A DNA stretch of 64,000 nt from Lacrimispora indolis DSM 755 (GCF_000526995.1 NZ_AZUI01000001.1:930001-994000); one strand, 5' to 3'; shown: positions 19,460 to 28,801, counted from the first letter of the stretch. Made by a program: numbers and translations. The notes: generated from the letters alone by a model not told the origin.

Positions 19460-20438
19460 ATGAAATGCCCTTGTCAACTGTCAGGCATTTATCTATAGAA
19501 GCTTTTTCAATTTCATTAATATTAGAAGAATTATCTGTACGGGTATAGTAGCAGCTGGAATCACTGTTTAAGGAACCTATTGACAGGGTAAAGGTTTCTT
19601 CTGAACCATTCTTATCGTAAGTATAGGTTATGACCGCAGCGGGCTGATCTAAGCCGTAGTCTGCCAATTCCTTTTCCTGCACCTTATAATTAGGGCAGCT
19701 TTTCACCTTCAGGCTGCTTAAAGAATCTGCCAGAACATTTAAACCGGAATTATCGGAAAGCTTGTTGCCCTGAGATTCCACAGAATCCCGGTACCATTCG
19801 ATGGTCCCTTCTTTATCATCCAGTTTCTTTTTTATAAAATGTTCACTGGAGCCTTCCTTTGTAATTGTGATGCTTTTTATGTCGGCTCCGGAAACGGCAG
19901 GAAATTCTTCCAGAGCCATAAGATCAGTCAGACTGCTGCCGGTTTCGTTGTACAGGGCAGAACTGATGAGATACGGCGTATCCTGTCCCTCTACAGCGGC
20001 ATAATAATCCCCGTCTCCGGTGGCATTGCCCAGCAGAATTACAGACTTCGTCCCATCCTCTGCGGCTGCAGTGATCTTTCTGACGGGCTGATCCAGGCCA
20101 TAGGCGCTTAAGCTGTCCCCTCCTTCCAGCTTCCGCAATGCCTCAAGCTTTGAAACCGTGGAAGCGATGGAATCCACTTCCGTCTGATTTACAGGAAAGA
20201 GGTCATCTCCGTCATATTTCCATTTGCCGTCCTTTTTCGAAAAGGAGAGCTCCTGACCGTCAATATCATAAGAAACAGAAGCAACATTGGATAGGTCGGT
20301 GAGATAGACCTTATCCCCTTCTGCCTTCTCCTTTTCCTGTTTCTGAGAGTGATTCATATATCTTCCCACTCCCCCATAGATCACGCATAAAACCACCAGG
20401 GCGATCGCTCCGTATATAAGGCCTTTTTTCTTCTTCAT
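19458..20438 (-). CDS. DUF4340-like membrane-anchored protein of a Gld-type ABC system
   Basis: 326 residues starting at MKKKKGLIYG (ATG 20438, GGAGG 7 bases upstream); the longer reading frame upstream overlaps the preceding gene. One N-terminal membrane anchor, then an extracellular domain with two similar halves (each with a ...YGLDQP...I... block, at KLEGGDSLSAYGLDQPV and ELADYGLDQPA), as in DUF4340 proteins. These usually follow GldF/GldG-like ABC components; the function is unknown. Confidence 0.75.
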   Translation of the reverse strand: MKKKKGLIYGAIALVVLCVIYGGVGRYMNHSQKQEKEKAEGDKVYLTDLSNVASVSYDIDGQELSFSKKDGKWKYDGDDLFPVNQTEVDSIASTVSKLEALRKLEGGDSLSAYGLDQPVRKITAAAEDGTKSVILLGNATGDGDYYAAVEGQDTPYLISSALYNETGSSLTDLMALEEFPAVSGADIKSITITKEGSSEHFIKKKLDDKEGTIEWYRDSVESQGNKLSDNSGLNVLADSLSSLKVKSCPNYKVQEKELADYGLDQPAAVITYTYDKNGSEETFTLSIGSLNSDSSCYYTRTDNSSNINEIEKASIDKCLTVDKGIS

Positions 20439-20452
20439 GTCCACGCCTCCTT

Positions 20453-21829
20453 CTACAGACGCCTGCGCTTCAGCCAGATCACCAGTCCTGCTGCCAGCGT
20501 CACCACAGGGATGACAAAGATAAACAGGATCCCCCACATGCCTCCATGAGTGACGGTATTATAGGTCACTTCCAGACTCTTTGATGGAATGGACACATTG
20601 GAAACGTCATCGAAATTGGAGGTAACTGCGTTCATGAAAAGGGTTAAGTTGGTCAAATTGGAGAAGCTGGTATTCAGACCCTCATCAATAAGGGAAGGGG
20701 TGCTGAACACGGTCAAACGGGCTGTTCCTGAGTCCAGGGTTTTCTCTGATACTGCCCCCAGAATATAGGTCCCCTGGGTCTGCTTATCGGCAGTTACCAG
20801 CATGCCTCCGTCACTGGTTTCCATAAATGGAGTCACTTCCACGCCTTCCGGCAGTTCTTCCTTCTGAGTCAGGGCTGCAGACTGAAGGACAAGGGCCGCG
20901 CTTTTTCCATCAATACCATTTGTCACTTCACTTCCAACCTGAATGGTTGGGAATATATAGTAAGGGTTGTTCTGGTAAAATTTCTTGGTATCCGCCGCAA
21001 GCCCATTTTCCAGATTCAGACCGTAATCATTCATAAGAGCATTGAGATTGGGACGGTCCTTCTCTGAGTAGCCGGCAAGAATCATTACCCTTCCGCCTTT
21101 GTCCAGATAATCGGAGACCATTTTCTTTTCGTCATTGGCCAGATCTGAGGCCGGGGCGTTGATGAGCAAAAGCTGGCAGTCCTCAGGAATGCTGCCTTCT
21201 GTCAGAATATTTAAGGAGTTCACGGTCAGATTGGACTTTTTCAGCATGTCAGATGCCGTATCCCCTAGAGCTCCCTCTCCATGGCCCTCTGTAACGTAAA
21301 CCGTTTTCTGCACGTTGTTGATCACATGGGAAATGGCTCCGGTAAGCTTGCCTTCTCCGTCAAATTCTGTTTCTTGAGACTGTCCATAATAATAGTAGGA
21401 CATTTCATCCATCTTAATGATATCCGTCAGGGCGATGGTTTCTGTCTTGTCTGTGGCTTCACAGCTTACCAAAAGGGTATTGTCCTGTGCCTTCAGCTTA
21501 TTTACCTGGTCCGGATGAAGGACAGAATCCACGGTCACCACCTTAATATGGCCGGATAAATCCTCGTAGCGTTTTATAAAGCTTGTGATCCGCTTATCCA
21601 CAGAAGCCGGATCAGCTACCACATAGATCGTTATATCTTTATCAAGGGCCCTTACAAGATCCTTTGTAGTTCCTCCCAGAGTGTAGATCTGGCTGCTGCT
21701 CATATCCCATTGCCGCACCTTCTCAGGAAGACGGCCTACGATCAAATTCAATATTACCACGGCTGCTATGACGATCACGGAAAGAATCGCCGTGTAGCCG
21801 CCTTTTTTTAATTTTCTGGTCATTTCCAT
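20453..21829 (-). CDS. GldG-like auxiliary ABC component
   Basis: 458 residues. An N-terminal membrane segment (about residues 12-32), a large extracellular domain starting SQIYTLGGTTKDLVRALDK, typical of GldG/ABC_transp_aux, and a C-terminal membrane segment (GILFIFVIPVVTLAAGLVIWLKRRR). Lies between permease and DUF4340-like gene with gaps of 4 and 14 bases. Known in gliding bacteria as part of GldAFG; in Firmicutes the role is undefined. Confidence 0.8.
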   Translation of the reverse strand: MEMTRKLKKGGYTAILSVIVIAAVVILNLIVGRLPEKVRQWDMSSSQIYTLGGTTKDLVRALDKDITIYVVADPASVDKRITSFIKRYEDLSGHIKVVTVDSVLHPDQVNKLKAQDNTLLVSCEATDKTETIALTDIIKMDEMSYYYYGQSQETEFDGEGKLTGAISHVINNVQKTVYVTEGHGEGALGDTASDMLKKSNLTVNSLNILTEGSIPEDCQLLLINAPASDLANDEKKMVSDYLDKGGRVMILAGYSEKDRPNLNALMNDYGLNLENGLAADTKKFYQNNPYYIFPTIQVGSEVTNGIDGKSAALVLQSAALTQKEELPEGVEVTPFMETSDGGMLVTADKQTQGTYILGAVSEKTLDSGTARLTVFSTPSLIDEGLNTSFSNLTNLTLFMNAVTSNFDDVSNVSIPSKSLEVTYNTVTHGGMWGILFIFVIPVVTLAAGLVIWLKRRRL

Positions 21830-21833
21830 CCTC

Positions 21834-22700
21834 CTAACTCCATCTGCGTTTCTCTATGGACTGCACGGTCAAAAATACCAGCAGAAATATGATGCTGATA
21901 TAGTAAACCAGGCCGCCTGCATCAAAGATGTAATGACTGGCAAAGTTCTGGAATACGTCCGTTATGGCAACCTTTTCCAGAATATTTGTCAAAGCCCGGT
22001 CAAAAATGCCCTTTTTCACAAAGTATAGAACCCCGATGCAAAGAACTCCGGCCGATTCCAAAACGGCTGCAAGAGGGCCATGGCTTGTGACCCGGTGTAC
22101 GGCAAAAACGATTCCGGTCCAAAGGATCAGAAACCCTATTGCAGATCCGGAAGCAGAGGTGGGCAAAAATCCCACAAGATTGGGCCATAAAAGCAGTAAA
22201 AGGATGATTCCAAAGGTTCCTACTGCAGCAATGATCTGACTCTCAGTCAGGGACGAAATGAACATCCCAATTGCGATATAGACACAGCCCAGCAGGAAAA
22301 AGGCCAGTATGGAAGCATAATCCGCCTTCAAATTTGCATTTCCGTTCAGCTTGATAATGAGTGGGCAGATTCCGAAAAGCAGTACAGGGATAGCATATAC
22401 GGTTGTCATGGAAAGATATTTTCCAAGTACCATCTGGGTAACAGATACCGGAGAAGTGAGGAGCAGCTGGTCTGTCTTCGTCTTTCTGTCATCTGCAAAG
22501 CTTCTCATGGTAAGCACAGGAATGCCGATCATGATAATGGTCACCATGCCGGACAAGGTAAAGGAAAAGTAAGGATACCCGCTCATCATGTTATAGGCCA
22601 TAAAGTAAATGCCTACGAACAGCACCATAAAGGCAATAAATACGTATCCGGTCATGGACTGAAAATAGGCCTTCAGTTCTCTTCTATATATTGCTGCCAT
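21834..22700 (-). CDS. ABC-2 type permease (GldF-like)
   Basis: 288 residues with six or seven hydrophobic segments and the ABC-2 pattern, including the loop MRSFADDRKTKTDQLLLTSPVSVTQMVLGKYLS, shortened here to its recognisable parts FADDRKTKT and LLLTSPV. Its start overlaps the ATPase stop by one base (TAATG). Confidence 0.82.
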   Translation of the reverse strand: MAAIYRRELKAYFQSMTGYVFIAFMVLFVGIYFMAYNMMSGYPYFSFTLSGMVTIIMIGIPVLTMRSFADDRKTKTDQLLLTSPVSVTQMVLGKYLSMTTVYAIPVLLFGICPLIIKLNGNANLKADYASILAFFLLGCVYIAIGMFISSLTESQIIAAVGTFGIILLLLLWPNLVGFLPTSASGSAIGFLILWTGIVFAVHRVTSHGPLAAVLESAGVLCIGVLYFVKKGIFDRALTNILEKVAITDVFQNFASHYIFDAGGLVYYISIIFLLVFLTVQSIEKRRWS

Positions 22701-23848
22701 TATTCTTCATCCCCCTCTCCGATTCCACCGGCTTCCTTTTGGTCTGCTGTCCCGGCAGGCTCTTCATATTCTTCAGATCCCTCAAAATCAGCCTCCTCAA
22801 AACCTTGGCCTGCATCTCCGTTATCTGTCAGCCCGTTGTCTGTCTCTCTATTACCGGTCTCTTCGTTACCGGTCTCCTCATCTTCTATTTCCCCGCCGTC
22901 CGCTTCCGCAGTCAGTTCCAGAAATACCTCTTCCAAAGATGCCTTTGTTTCATGCATAGAAAGAATAGGAATCCTTTGGTCTGCAAATGCAAAGAAAATA
23001 GTCTCCCGGATATCCTCTCCATTTCCCTCCTCATCCGTACGGATGCGGAACAATGCCCTGTAAATTCCCTCTTCCCCGCTTTCCTTTAGTGACACATCGG
23101 CTGCCTGGGGAATGGCTTCCAGGGTTTTATGTATCTGTTCTTCCTCTCCCTTGACCAAAAGCTCCATTCCGGCTGTTCCGGCCATCTGTTGTTCCAGGTT
23201 TTCCGGTGTATCGCTGGCGAGCAGCCTTCCTTTGTCAATGATCATGATGTGGTCGCACACCGCGCTGACCTCAGAAAGGATGTGGGAGCTTAAAATAACC
23301 GTATGCTTTCGACCCAGCTCGCGGATAGTATCCCGGATCTCAATGATCTGCTTGGGGTCCAATCCCACAGTGGGTTCATCCAGAATGATGACAGGAGGAA
23401 ACCCTATAACCGCCTGGGCAAGGCCCACACGCTGCCTGTAACCCTTTGACAGGTTGCGGATCAAGCGGCCCTGCACATCCTCCAGTCTGGCAAGCTCCAT
23501 AACCTCACGAACAGCTTCCTCCCTTTCCTTTTTCGGTATTTTCTTCAATTCAGCTGCAAACAGCAGCTGCTCTCTTACAGTCATATCCACATAAAGGGGC
23601 GGAAGCTCCGGCAGATAGCCGATACACTTCTTTGCTTCCTCCCCATCCTCCAGTATGTTATGGCCGTTGATCAGCACATCGCCCTCCGTTGCCCCTATGT
23701 ACCCGGTCATAATGTTCATTGTAGTGGATTTTCCTGCACCATTTGGCCCCAAAAAACCATATATCTGCCCGTCGCTGATGGTAAAGCTCAAATGGTCCAC
23801 AGCCAAATGGCCGCTGTAATCCTTTACAAGATTCCTGACTTCAATCAA
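22700..23848 (-). CDS. ABC transporter ATP-binding protein (GldA-like) with acidic tail
   Basis: 382 residues from a TTG start at 23848: AGGAGG lies 6 bases before it and the product begins MIEVRNLVKDYSGHLAV, the usual start of this family. Walker A is GPNGAGKST, signature LSKGYRQRVGLAQ, Walker B VIILDEPTVGLDP. After the NBD and a regulatory segment comes an unusual acidic tail of about 60 residues rich in Glu, Asp and Gly. First gene of a four-gene operon with permease, GldG-like and DUF4340-like proteins. Confidence 0.85.
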   Translation of the reverse strand: MIEVRNLVKDYSGHLAVDHLSFTISDGQIYGFLGPNGAGKSTTMNIMTGYIGATEGDVLINGHNILEDGEEAKKCIGYLPELPPLYVDMTVREQLLFAAELKKIPKKEREEAVREVMELARLEDVQGRLIRNLSKGYRQRVGLAQAVIGFPPVIILDEPTVGLDPKQIIEIRDTIRELGRKHTVILSSHILSEVSAVCDHIMIIDKGRLLASDTPENLEQQMAGTAGMELLVKGEEEQIHKTLEAIPQAADVSLKESGEEGIYRALFRIRTDEEGNGEDIRETIFFAFADQRIPILSMHETKASLEEVFLELTAEADGGEIEDEETGNEETGNRETDNGLTDNGDAGQGFEEADFEGSEEYEEPAGTADQKEAGGIGEGDEE

Positions 23849-23985
23849 CTCTCTCTCCTCCTGTTCTTTATGCATTTTTGCATCCTTACTTAGGGTAAAA
23901 GGGAATTGTGAAAATTGTGTGATATATTTTTGTTGATTGTGTGATAAAAGTATGAAATATTTCGACATTATTTTAAATAAACAAA

Positions 23986-24060
23986 GAGTCTGCTTTGCAG
24001 ACCCGAGAGGCGAACCAGAGGTTTTTATATCATAGAATGCATTTCCCTGTAATACAAAAA
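23986..24060. repeat. Hairpin-bearing intergenic repeat, copy A
   Basis: AGTCTGC-TTT-GCAGAC hairpin, then GAGAGGCGAACCAGAGG and GTTTTTATATCATAGAATGC. By eye it follows the order of motifs at 55575-55712 (palindrome, GGCGA, GAGGGTTTTTATCGTATAGGA, then TTCC...TAC...AAAAAACG). The two look like diverged members of one family. Confidence 0.4.
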
Positions 24061-24175
24061 ACGCCTGGCAGCTTCCGCTGCACAGGCAACCAGGACAAAG
24101 GAATAAGTTCCTTTTTAACAGTTTATTTCCGTAAGCAATGAGCCAGGCGCAGGATTGTTTGTATTCCTGCAACCG
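24046..24175. repeat. MITE-like imperfect inverted-repeat element
   Basis: The ends read CTGTAATACAAAAAACGCCTGGC on one side and, on the other strand from 24172, CAGGAATACAAACA...GCGCCTGGC. These near-identical inverted ends enclose about 75 bases with an inner AAAGGAA-CTTA-TTCCTTT hairpin. No coding capacity. It could be a small non-autonomous element or a folded RNA after ogg. Confidence 0.45.
24055..24087 (-). terminator. Terminator downstream of ogg
   Basis: Minus strand GCCTG(T)GCAGC-GGAA-GCTGCCAGGC: a 10-bp stem with one bulged T and a GNRA-type loop, followed by GTTTTTT. The 3' arm could alternatively pair with CGCCTGGC upstream near 24146. Confidence 0.75.
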
Positions 24176-24190
24176 GCAAATGCTGCAAGG

Positions 24191-25072
24191 TCAAATTCCC
24201 CGTAACTTGCTGCGGGAGATTTGATTTACCTTATAATAAAACATGTACTGCTGAAGGATTCCGGCATACCCCTGATAACGCTCCAGAGGAAAACCCTTAG
24301 GATAGTGAACCTCTAAAATCTGTCTTACGTGGGTATCCACAGGAAAAGCTCCCACATGGTGAAGGCCGAAAAGGCAGACACAGTCAGCCACTTTTCTTCC
24401 GATCCCATACTGTTCCATGAGCATGGTATGGGCGCTTTCATAATCCGCTTCCCTTAAGCGTAATAGCCATTCTTTTCCCTCCTGCCTGCTGCAGGCTTCT
24501 GCAATTGACAAAATGTATTTGTCCCGGTAACCAAGGCCCAGGCCGGACAGCCCCTGAAGACCTGCCGCGGAAAGGCTCTCCGGCTCAGGAAAGGCATCAT
24601 AGCTTCTTTCTGTTTCTATCCAGCTCCCGTCAGAAGACATGGCAAGACCCAGCCCTTTTCTTTTGTCTCCGAACCGTTTGCACAATTCCTTCACGCTGCC
24701 TGTGATGCGGGTGATGTTGTTATTCTGGGAAATCAAGAAGGTCACCAGCATTTCCCATAAGTCCTGATGAAGGATCCTGACACCCCAGCCCCATTCCATT
24801 GCTTCCTTCAGATAAAAATCCTCAGAATCCACACGCTTTTTATAGCCGCCGTAATCGGTCTGCAAGTCAAAATAACCGGCCCACGTTTCTTCAAACTCCT
24901 TTTCCCCGCAGGAAAACAGAAAGCCATCTTCTTCTTTTACTGCTTCCACATATTCTCCCCCTGCCGCGACCGACCAGACCCGGTTGTCTTCCCCCCGGCC
25001 TTCCATGCGAAAGCACTGGCCGGATCTGGCGATCTGTTCAAAATCCATATCCTTTATCTGAATCCGGTACAT
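24191..25072 (-). CDS. ogg: 8-oxoguanine DNA glycosylase (OGG1-like, HhH-GPD)
   Basis: Removes 8-oxoguanine in base excision repair. The 293-residue protein has an N-terminal OGG domain (GQCFRM...) and the HhH-GPD core: MLVTFLISQNNNI, LGLGYRDKYI, and YGIGRKVADCVCLFGLHHVGAFPVDTH, split here as motifs. Lys227 (GRKVADC) and Asp246 (PVDTH) match the catalytic Lys and Asp of OGG1. The shorter bacterial OGG form is typical of clostridia. Confidence 0.9.
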   Translation of the reverse strand: MYRIQIKDMDFEQIARSGQCFRMEGRGEDNRVWSVAAGGEYVEAVKEEDGFLFSCGEKEFEETWAGYFDLQTDYGGYKKRVDSEDFYLKEAMEWGWGVRILHQDLWEMLVTFLISQNNNITRITGSVKELCKRFGDKRKGLGLAMSSDGSWIETERSYDAFPEPESLSAAGLQGLSGLGLGYRDKYILSIAEACSRQEGKEWLLRLREADYESAHTMLMEQYGIGRKVADCVCLFGLHHVGAFPVDTHVRQILEVHYPKGFPLERYQGYAGILQQYMFYYKVNQISRSKLRGI

Positions 25073-25131
25073 AATAAGTCTTTCTCCATTTCATTGTCCA
25101 AACCATAAGATCTCATGCTGCCATACCATTC

Positions 25132-25746
25132 CTAGTCACCATTGATATGGGACAGAAATTCCTTCAGCCGTGCAACATCTCCGTCGGCAAAGCAGTATCC
25201 ATCCATGCCACAGGCCTTTGCCCCCTCAATATTCAAGGGCATATCGTCAATGAAAAAGCATTCCTCAGGCTTTAAATGAAACCGTTCAAATAAATGGCAA
25301 TACATTTCCTTCTGAGGCTTCATGCACTTTACCTCTGCGGAAAACAAAATCCCGTCAAAATATTCGATTCCTGGAATGATATTGTAACACGTCAGCAGAC
25401 GGAGGGAAGCGTTAGAGCAAAGATAGATGCCATAGCCCTTCTCCTTAAGCTGCCTGATCACCTCTCCCATCTCCTTGTCAGGCCACATGTTATATTCATG
25501 CCAGTGTTCCAGGCAAAGAGCCGCCATTTCCTTTGCGTGTTCTGTGTCCAGACGCGCCTGCATTTTCTTTAATGCTTCTTCCTCTGAGATCACTCCCATA
25601 TCCAGAAACAGCCATTCATGAGATTCGAACACAGCGATTCTTACCGCTTTCCTCTCTGCCTCATCCTCAATAAAATGGCGGCAAACCATGTCTGCGTCGT
25701 AATGGACCAGTACTTTTCCCATGTCAAATACGATATTTTTAATCAT
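25132..25746 (-). CDS. HAD-superfamily phosphatase (YihX-like)
   Basis: 204 residues. Motif I is FDMGKVLVHYD, motif II CSNAS, the lysine in VKCMKPQKEMY, and motif III FIDDMPLNIEGA. A four-helix cap lies between motifs I and II. YihX-type enzymes hydrolyse sugar phosphates or other small phosphomonoesters; the substrate is not predictable. ATG 25746 chosen, 7 bases after GGAG. It starts four bases after the MATE gene stop region, suggesting one transcript. Confidence 0.8.
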   Translation of the reverse strand: MIKNIVFDMGKVLVHYDADMVCRHFIEDEAERKAVRIAVFESHEWLFLDMGVISEEEALKKMQARLDTEHAKEMAALCLEHWHEYNMWPDKEMGEVIRQLKEKGYGIYLCSNASLRLLTCYNIIPGIEYFDGILFSAEVKCMKPQKEMYCHLFERFHLKPEECFFIDDMPLNIEGAKACGMDGYCFADGDVARLKEFLSHINGD

Positions 25747-25750
25747 CATT

Positions 25751-27088
25751 TCACTCCTGTAATAATTTATTTTTCTTTTTAAACCAGAAATAATACGGAA
25801 CCTCGTAGATCAGCATACATATCCAGCCAATGAGACAGGCATAGGGAACGCCTTTCATCCCCATGGTGGGAACCAGCAGATAAACAAATACCACCCGGAC
25901 GGATATCTGGATCAAGGTGGAAATCAGAGTGATGGACATATTTCCCATTCCCCGGAAAAATCCCTGGATCCCATTGGTAAATGCCGGAAGAAGATAAAAA
26001 AATGCCATAAGGCTTAAATATTCTGCTCCGATCCTGACCATAGCCCCATCTCCCTGGGAGACAAATAATTTCATTACAGGCTCCTTTACCAGCAGAATGA
26101 CGATGCATATAATCACCCAGTAACTGAATTCTATAAAAAGTCCGGTCCGGAATCCCTTCTTCACCCGTTCCCCGTTACCGGCTCCCCGGTTTTGTGCCAC
26201 AAAGGTCATCATTCCGCTGGAAATGCTCTGCTCCGGGGTAAAAGCAAAATCATCCACCCGGTTTACCGCCTGGAATGCCGCAATCGTACTGACTCCCAGA
26301 GGATTTATGACTCCCTGTATCAAAAGCTTGCCAATGGGCTGGCAGGACTGCTGCAGCGCCGTGACCGCCCCCTGCTTTACCGTAAGCCTTAAAAGTTCCC
26401 GGTCCATGCGGAAATCCTTTGGCCCAAGCCTGAGAAGCGGAACCTTTCTGTATATGTAAAAGATGCACAGAAATGCAGAAACAGCCTCCGCAATGACTGT
26501 AGAAAAGGCCGCTCCAAAAACCCCCATATGGAACCCTGCCACAAATATTAGATCCAGAATTGCATTTAAAACCGAAGCAACAGCCAGAAACCGGACCGGG
26601 GTTCTTGAATCCCCCACGCTCCGAAGAGCGGAAGCCACTCCATTGTAAAAAAAGGTAAAAGGCATTCCTATGAGTATCAGCCTTAAATAGACGGTCGCAT
26701 CCTCTGTGATCTCCTCCGGCACCCGGAGAAGCCTTATGATCCCTCCGGAAAAGAAAAGCCCCAGAATCACAATAGCCAGGGAAAAATAACAACCAAATAA
26801 AAGAGTGGTGGCCACTTCCTTTTTTAACTTCTCATGGTTTCCCGCACCAAAGAATTCACTCATCAGCACTGAAGCACCGATGCAGATCCCTGTGATCCCC
26901 AGGATCACTATGTTCATGACAGGGCCTGCCGTTCCGACCGCTGCCAGTGCCTCCTCCCCGGCGAACCGGCCCACCACAATGGAATCCACTGCATTATAGG
27001 TAAGCTGGAATAAGTTTCCCAAAACCAGAGGAATGGAAAACCGTATCAGCTGGGAGGAAATATCTCCTCTTGTCATATCCTTCATCAT
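25751..27088 (-). CDS. MATE family efflux transporter
   Basis: 445 residues, twelve hydrophobic segments in two similar halves. The start MMKDMTRGDISSQLIRFS and the segment PLVLGNLFQLTYNAVDSIVVGRF are typical of clostridial MATE proteins of the DinF/NorM class. Exports cationic compounds using Na+ or H+. The in-frame TTG at 27097 is possible; ATG 27088 has AAAGAG 9 bases upstream. Confidence 0.87.
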   Translation of the reverse strand: MMKDMTRGDISSQLIRFSIPLVLGNLFQLTYNAVDSIVVGRFAGEEALAAVGTAGPVMNIVILGITGICIGASVLMSEFFGAGNHEKLKKEVATTLLFGCYFSLAIVILGLFFSGGIIRLLRVPEEITEDATVYLRLILIGMPFTFFYNGVASALRSVGDSRTPVRFLAVASVLNAILDLIFVAGFHMGVFGAAFSTVIAEAVSAFLCIFYIYRKVPLLRLGPKDFRMDRELLRLTVKQGAVTALQQSCQPIGKLLIQGVINPLGVSTIAAFQAVNRVDDFAFTPEQSISSGMMTFVAQNRGAGNGERVKKGFRTGLFIEFSYWVIICIVILLVKEPVMKLFVSQGDGAMVRIGAEYLSLMAFFYLLPAFTNGIQGFFRGMGNMSITLISTLIQISVRVVFVYLLVPTMGMKGVPYACLIGWICMLIYEVPYYFWFKKKNKLLQE

Positions 27089-27110
27089 ATTATCCAACTC
27101 TTTCGGCAGC

Positions 27111-27614
27111 TCAATAGCTTCTCAGCTTATCGCTGCCGTCATCCTTTGTATTTTCCAGGCGTTTTACTACTACGTAGTAGCCTGTCTTTTCATTGACCTT
27201 CACATAAACCCGGTCCCCTACCCTGTGGCCCATAATGGCACTTCCTAAAGGAGACTCAGAGCTGATAAGGCCTTTCATGGAATTTCCCCGGACAGTTGTC
27301 ACAAGCTTGTAGGTCTCTTCCTCGTCGTCATCCTCAAAATACAAGTCAACCGTATTATAAAGGCCGATCTCATCATCTTTGGATTCATCAGATATGACCT
27401 GGGCCGTTTTTATCATCTTCTCTAAGTAACGGATCCTGCTTTCGTTCTGATTCTTATCCTTTTTTGCCGCATGGTATTCGAAGTTTTCACTTAAATCCCC
27501 ATGGGCCCTTGCCTCTTTTACGGCTTCCAGAGCTTCCTTCCGGACAACCAGCTTCCGGTGTTCTATTTCTTCCTGCATTTTTTTAATATCATTTTCTGTC
27601 AATTTGTCAAACAC
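27111..27614 (-). CDS. greA: GreA/GreB-family transcription elongation factor
   Basis: 167 residues starting at GTG behind GGAGG. The N-terminal coiled coil has the signature ARAHGDLSENFEYHAAK, whose two acidic residues act in RNA cleavage in the RNAP secondary channel. The C-terminal FKBP-like domain contains ISSESPLGSAIMG. Slightly longer C-terminal tail than E. coli GreA. It may be an additional Gre paralog rather than the main GreA. Confidence 0.85.
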   Translation of the reverse strand: MFDKLTENDIKKMQEEIEHRKLVVRKEALEAVKEARAHGDLSENFEYHAAKKDKNQNESRIRYLEKMIKTAQVISDESKDDEIGLYNTVDLYFEDDDEEETYKLVTTVRGNSMKGLISSESPLGSAIMGHRVGDRVYVKVNEKTGYYVVVKRLENTKDDGSDKLRSY

Positions 27615-27699
27615 ACTGCCCCTCCTTTTCCTTCATTCTGCTTATAAGCCGTCTGCCATTATGGGAGGCGGCATGAACCATGGCCAAATACCTTTTATA

Positions 27700-28683
27700 T
27701 CATTCCTTTTTCCGTGCGATCACCTCAATGCGTCCGGAAGCAGTCCCCACATGGCGGTATGATTGTATGGAAAGTCCGCATTTTTCTGCCAGAGCATCAA
27801 TTCCCATATCTGTTAAGCAGACTTCCGCCGCTTCTCCCTTCCACATGGACGCCCCCTTTTGCTCCAGGTTTTTAATGGATTTATCCAGATCCGGCCCGTC
27901 AAACCAGAGAACTCCGTCATCCCCCAAATACTCCGCCGCCCTGGTCAGGACCTGTTTCATATCCTGGGTGCGGGAGATCCGGTCAATGAGGACGATCCGG
28001 TACGCCCCCTTTCCTTCCTCTTTCCGGTTTCCGGCATCTTCCAGGGACATGGCATGAGGATCATACCCGGCCCTTCTGGCTTCCTTATATAATTGGCTTT
28101 TCTCTTCTCCGATGAACAGCATGGTTCCTTCTTCCGCAAATTCACCGATATCGGCTAAAAGCCGTTCACATCTTGCCTTTGTGCGGCGGAAATCTTTCAT
28201 TCCGCCGGAAAATCCCCGTTCTTCCTTTGCAAGATAATAATTTCCGCAATCCCTGCACTTCATAAAGACCCGGACCGGCTCCAATACATATTGATCCGTT
28301 TCCTCGTCTTCCATATAAAACACTGCTCCATAATGGGGAACGCCTTTCCCTGAGCAGATGGGGCACAGCTCTATTTCCGCCGTCATCAGGTTCCGAAGCT
28401 CTTTTAAGGCTGTAAAATACCAGCGGTACAGCCTGCTTTTAAATTCCTGATCAAAAACAAACAGCCAGTTCCTTATGACTTCCGCCATCCATCTCGTTTC
28501 ATGGATCACGGATTTATCTGCCTTAAATCCTCTTAAATTCTCCTCCAAGGTGAGAAGCCCTGTGACAGCGTCCTCTTTCAGCCGTTCATTTTTTTCATAG
28601 GCCATAAGGTGTTCGATTCCTTCCACAACACTGCTGCATAAATTGACCATTACCACCAGCTGATTCATTCTGCCCGTTGCCAT
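27700..28683 (-). CDS. Unknown protein with Cys4 zinc-ribbon-like centre
   Basis: 327 residues, not assigned. ATG 28683 chosen because AAAGGA lies about 7 bases upstream; upstream in-frame starts lack a site. Residues about 1-110 are helical. Then CPIC (ELCPICSGKGV) and CRDC (KCRDCGNYYL) form a likely zinc ribbon. The C-terminal 150 residues (GTMLFIGEEKSQLYKEARRAG, YRIVLIDRIS..., EYLGDDGVLWFDGP) read like a Rossmann-type domain, possibly methyltransferase-like but without a clear SAM motif. Precedes greA. Confidence 0.6.
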   Translation of the reverse strand: MATGRMNQLVVMVNLCSSVVEGIEHLMAYEKNERLKEDAVTGLLTLEENLRGFKADKSVIHETRWMAEVIRNWLFVFDQEFKSRLYRWYFTALKELRNLMTAEIELCPICSGKGVPHYGAVFYMEDEETDQYVLEPVRVFMKCRDCGNYYLAKEERGFSGGMKDFRRTKARCERLLADIGEFAEEGTMLFIGEEKSQLYKEARRAGYDPHAMSLEDAGNRKEEGKGAYRIVLIDRISRTQDMKQVLTRAAEYLGDDGVLWFDGPDLDKSIKNLEQKGASMWKGEAAEVCLTDMGIDALAEKCGLSIQSYRHVGTASGRIEVIARKKE

Positions 28684-28801
28684 AACCATTTCCTTTCTTC
28701 CAGTTCCCTGTCCTGTCCATACATACTCTTTTATATTAGCATTTTTAAGGGGGGAAAAGCAAGATGCAATCACCCCCTTATCCTCATTTCAGCAGGAAAA
28801 T

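Noticed and set aside
19458..20537. Longer reading of the DUF4340-like protein from 20537
   Set aside because: It overlaps the GldG-like gene; the ATG at 20438 has GGAGG at the right distance and begins a normal membrane anchor.
23876..24172. N-terminal extension of the ABC ATPase
   Set aside because: The extra frame covers the inverted-repeat element and terminator; AGGAGG-TTG at 23848 gives a normal N-terminus.
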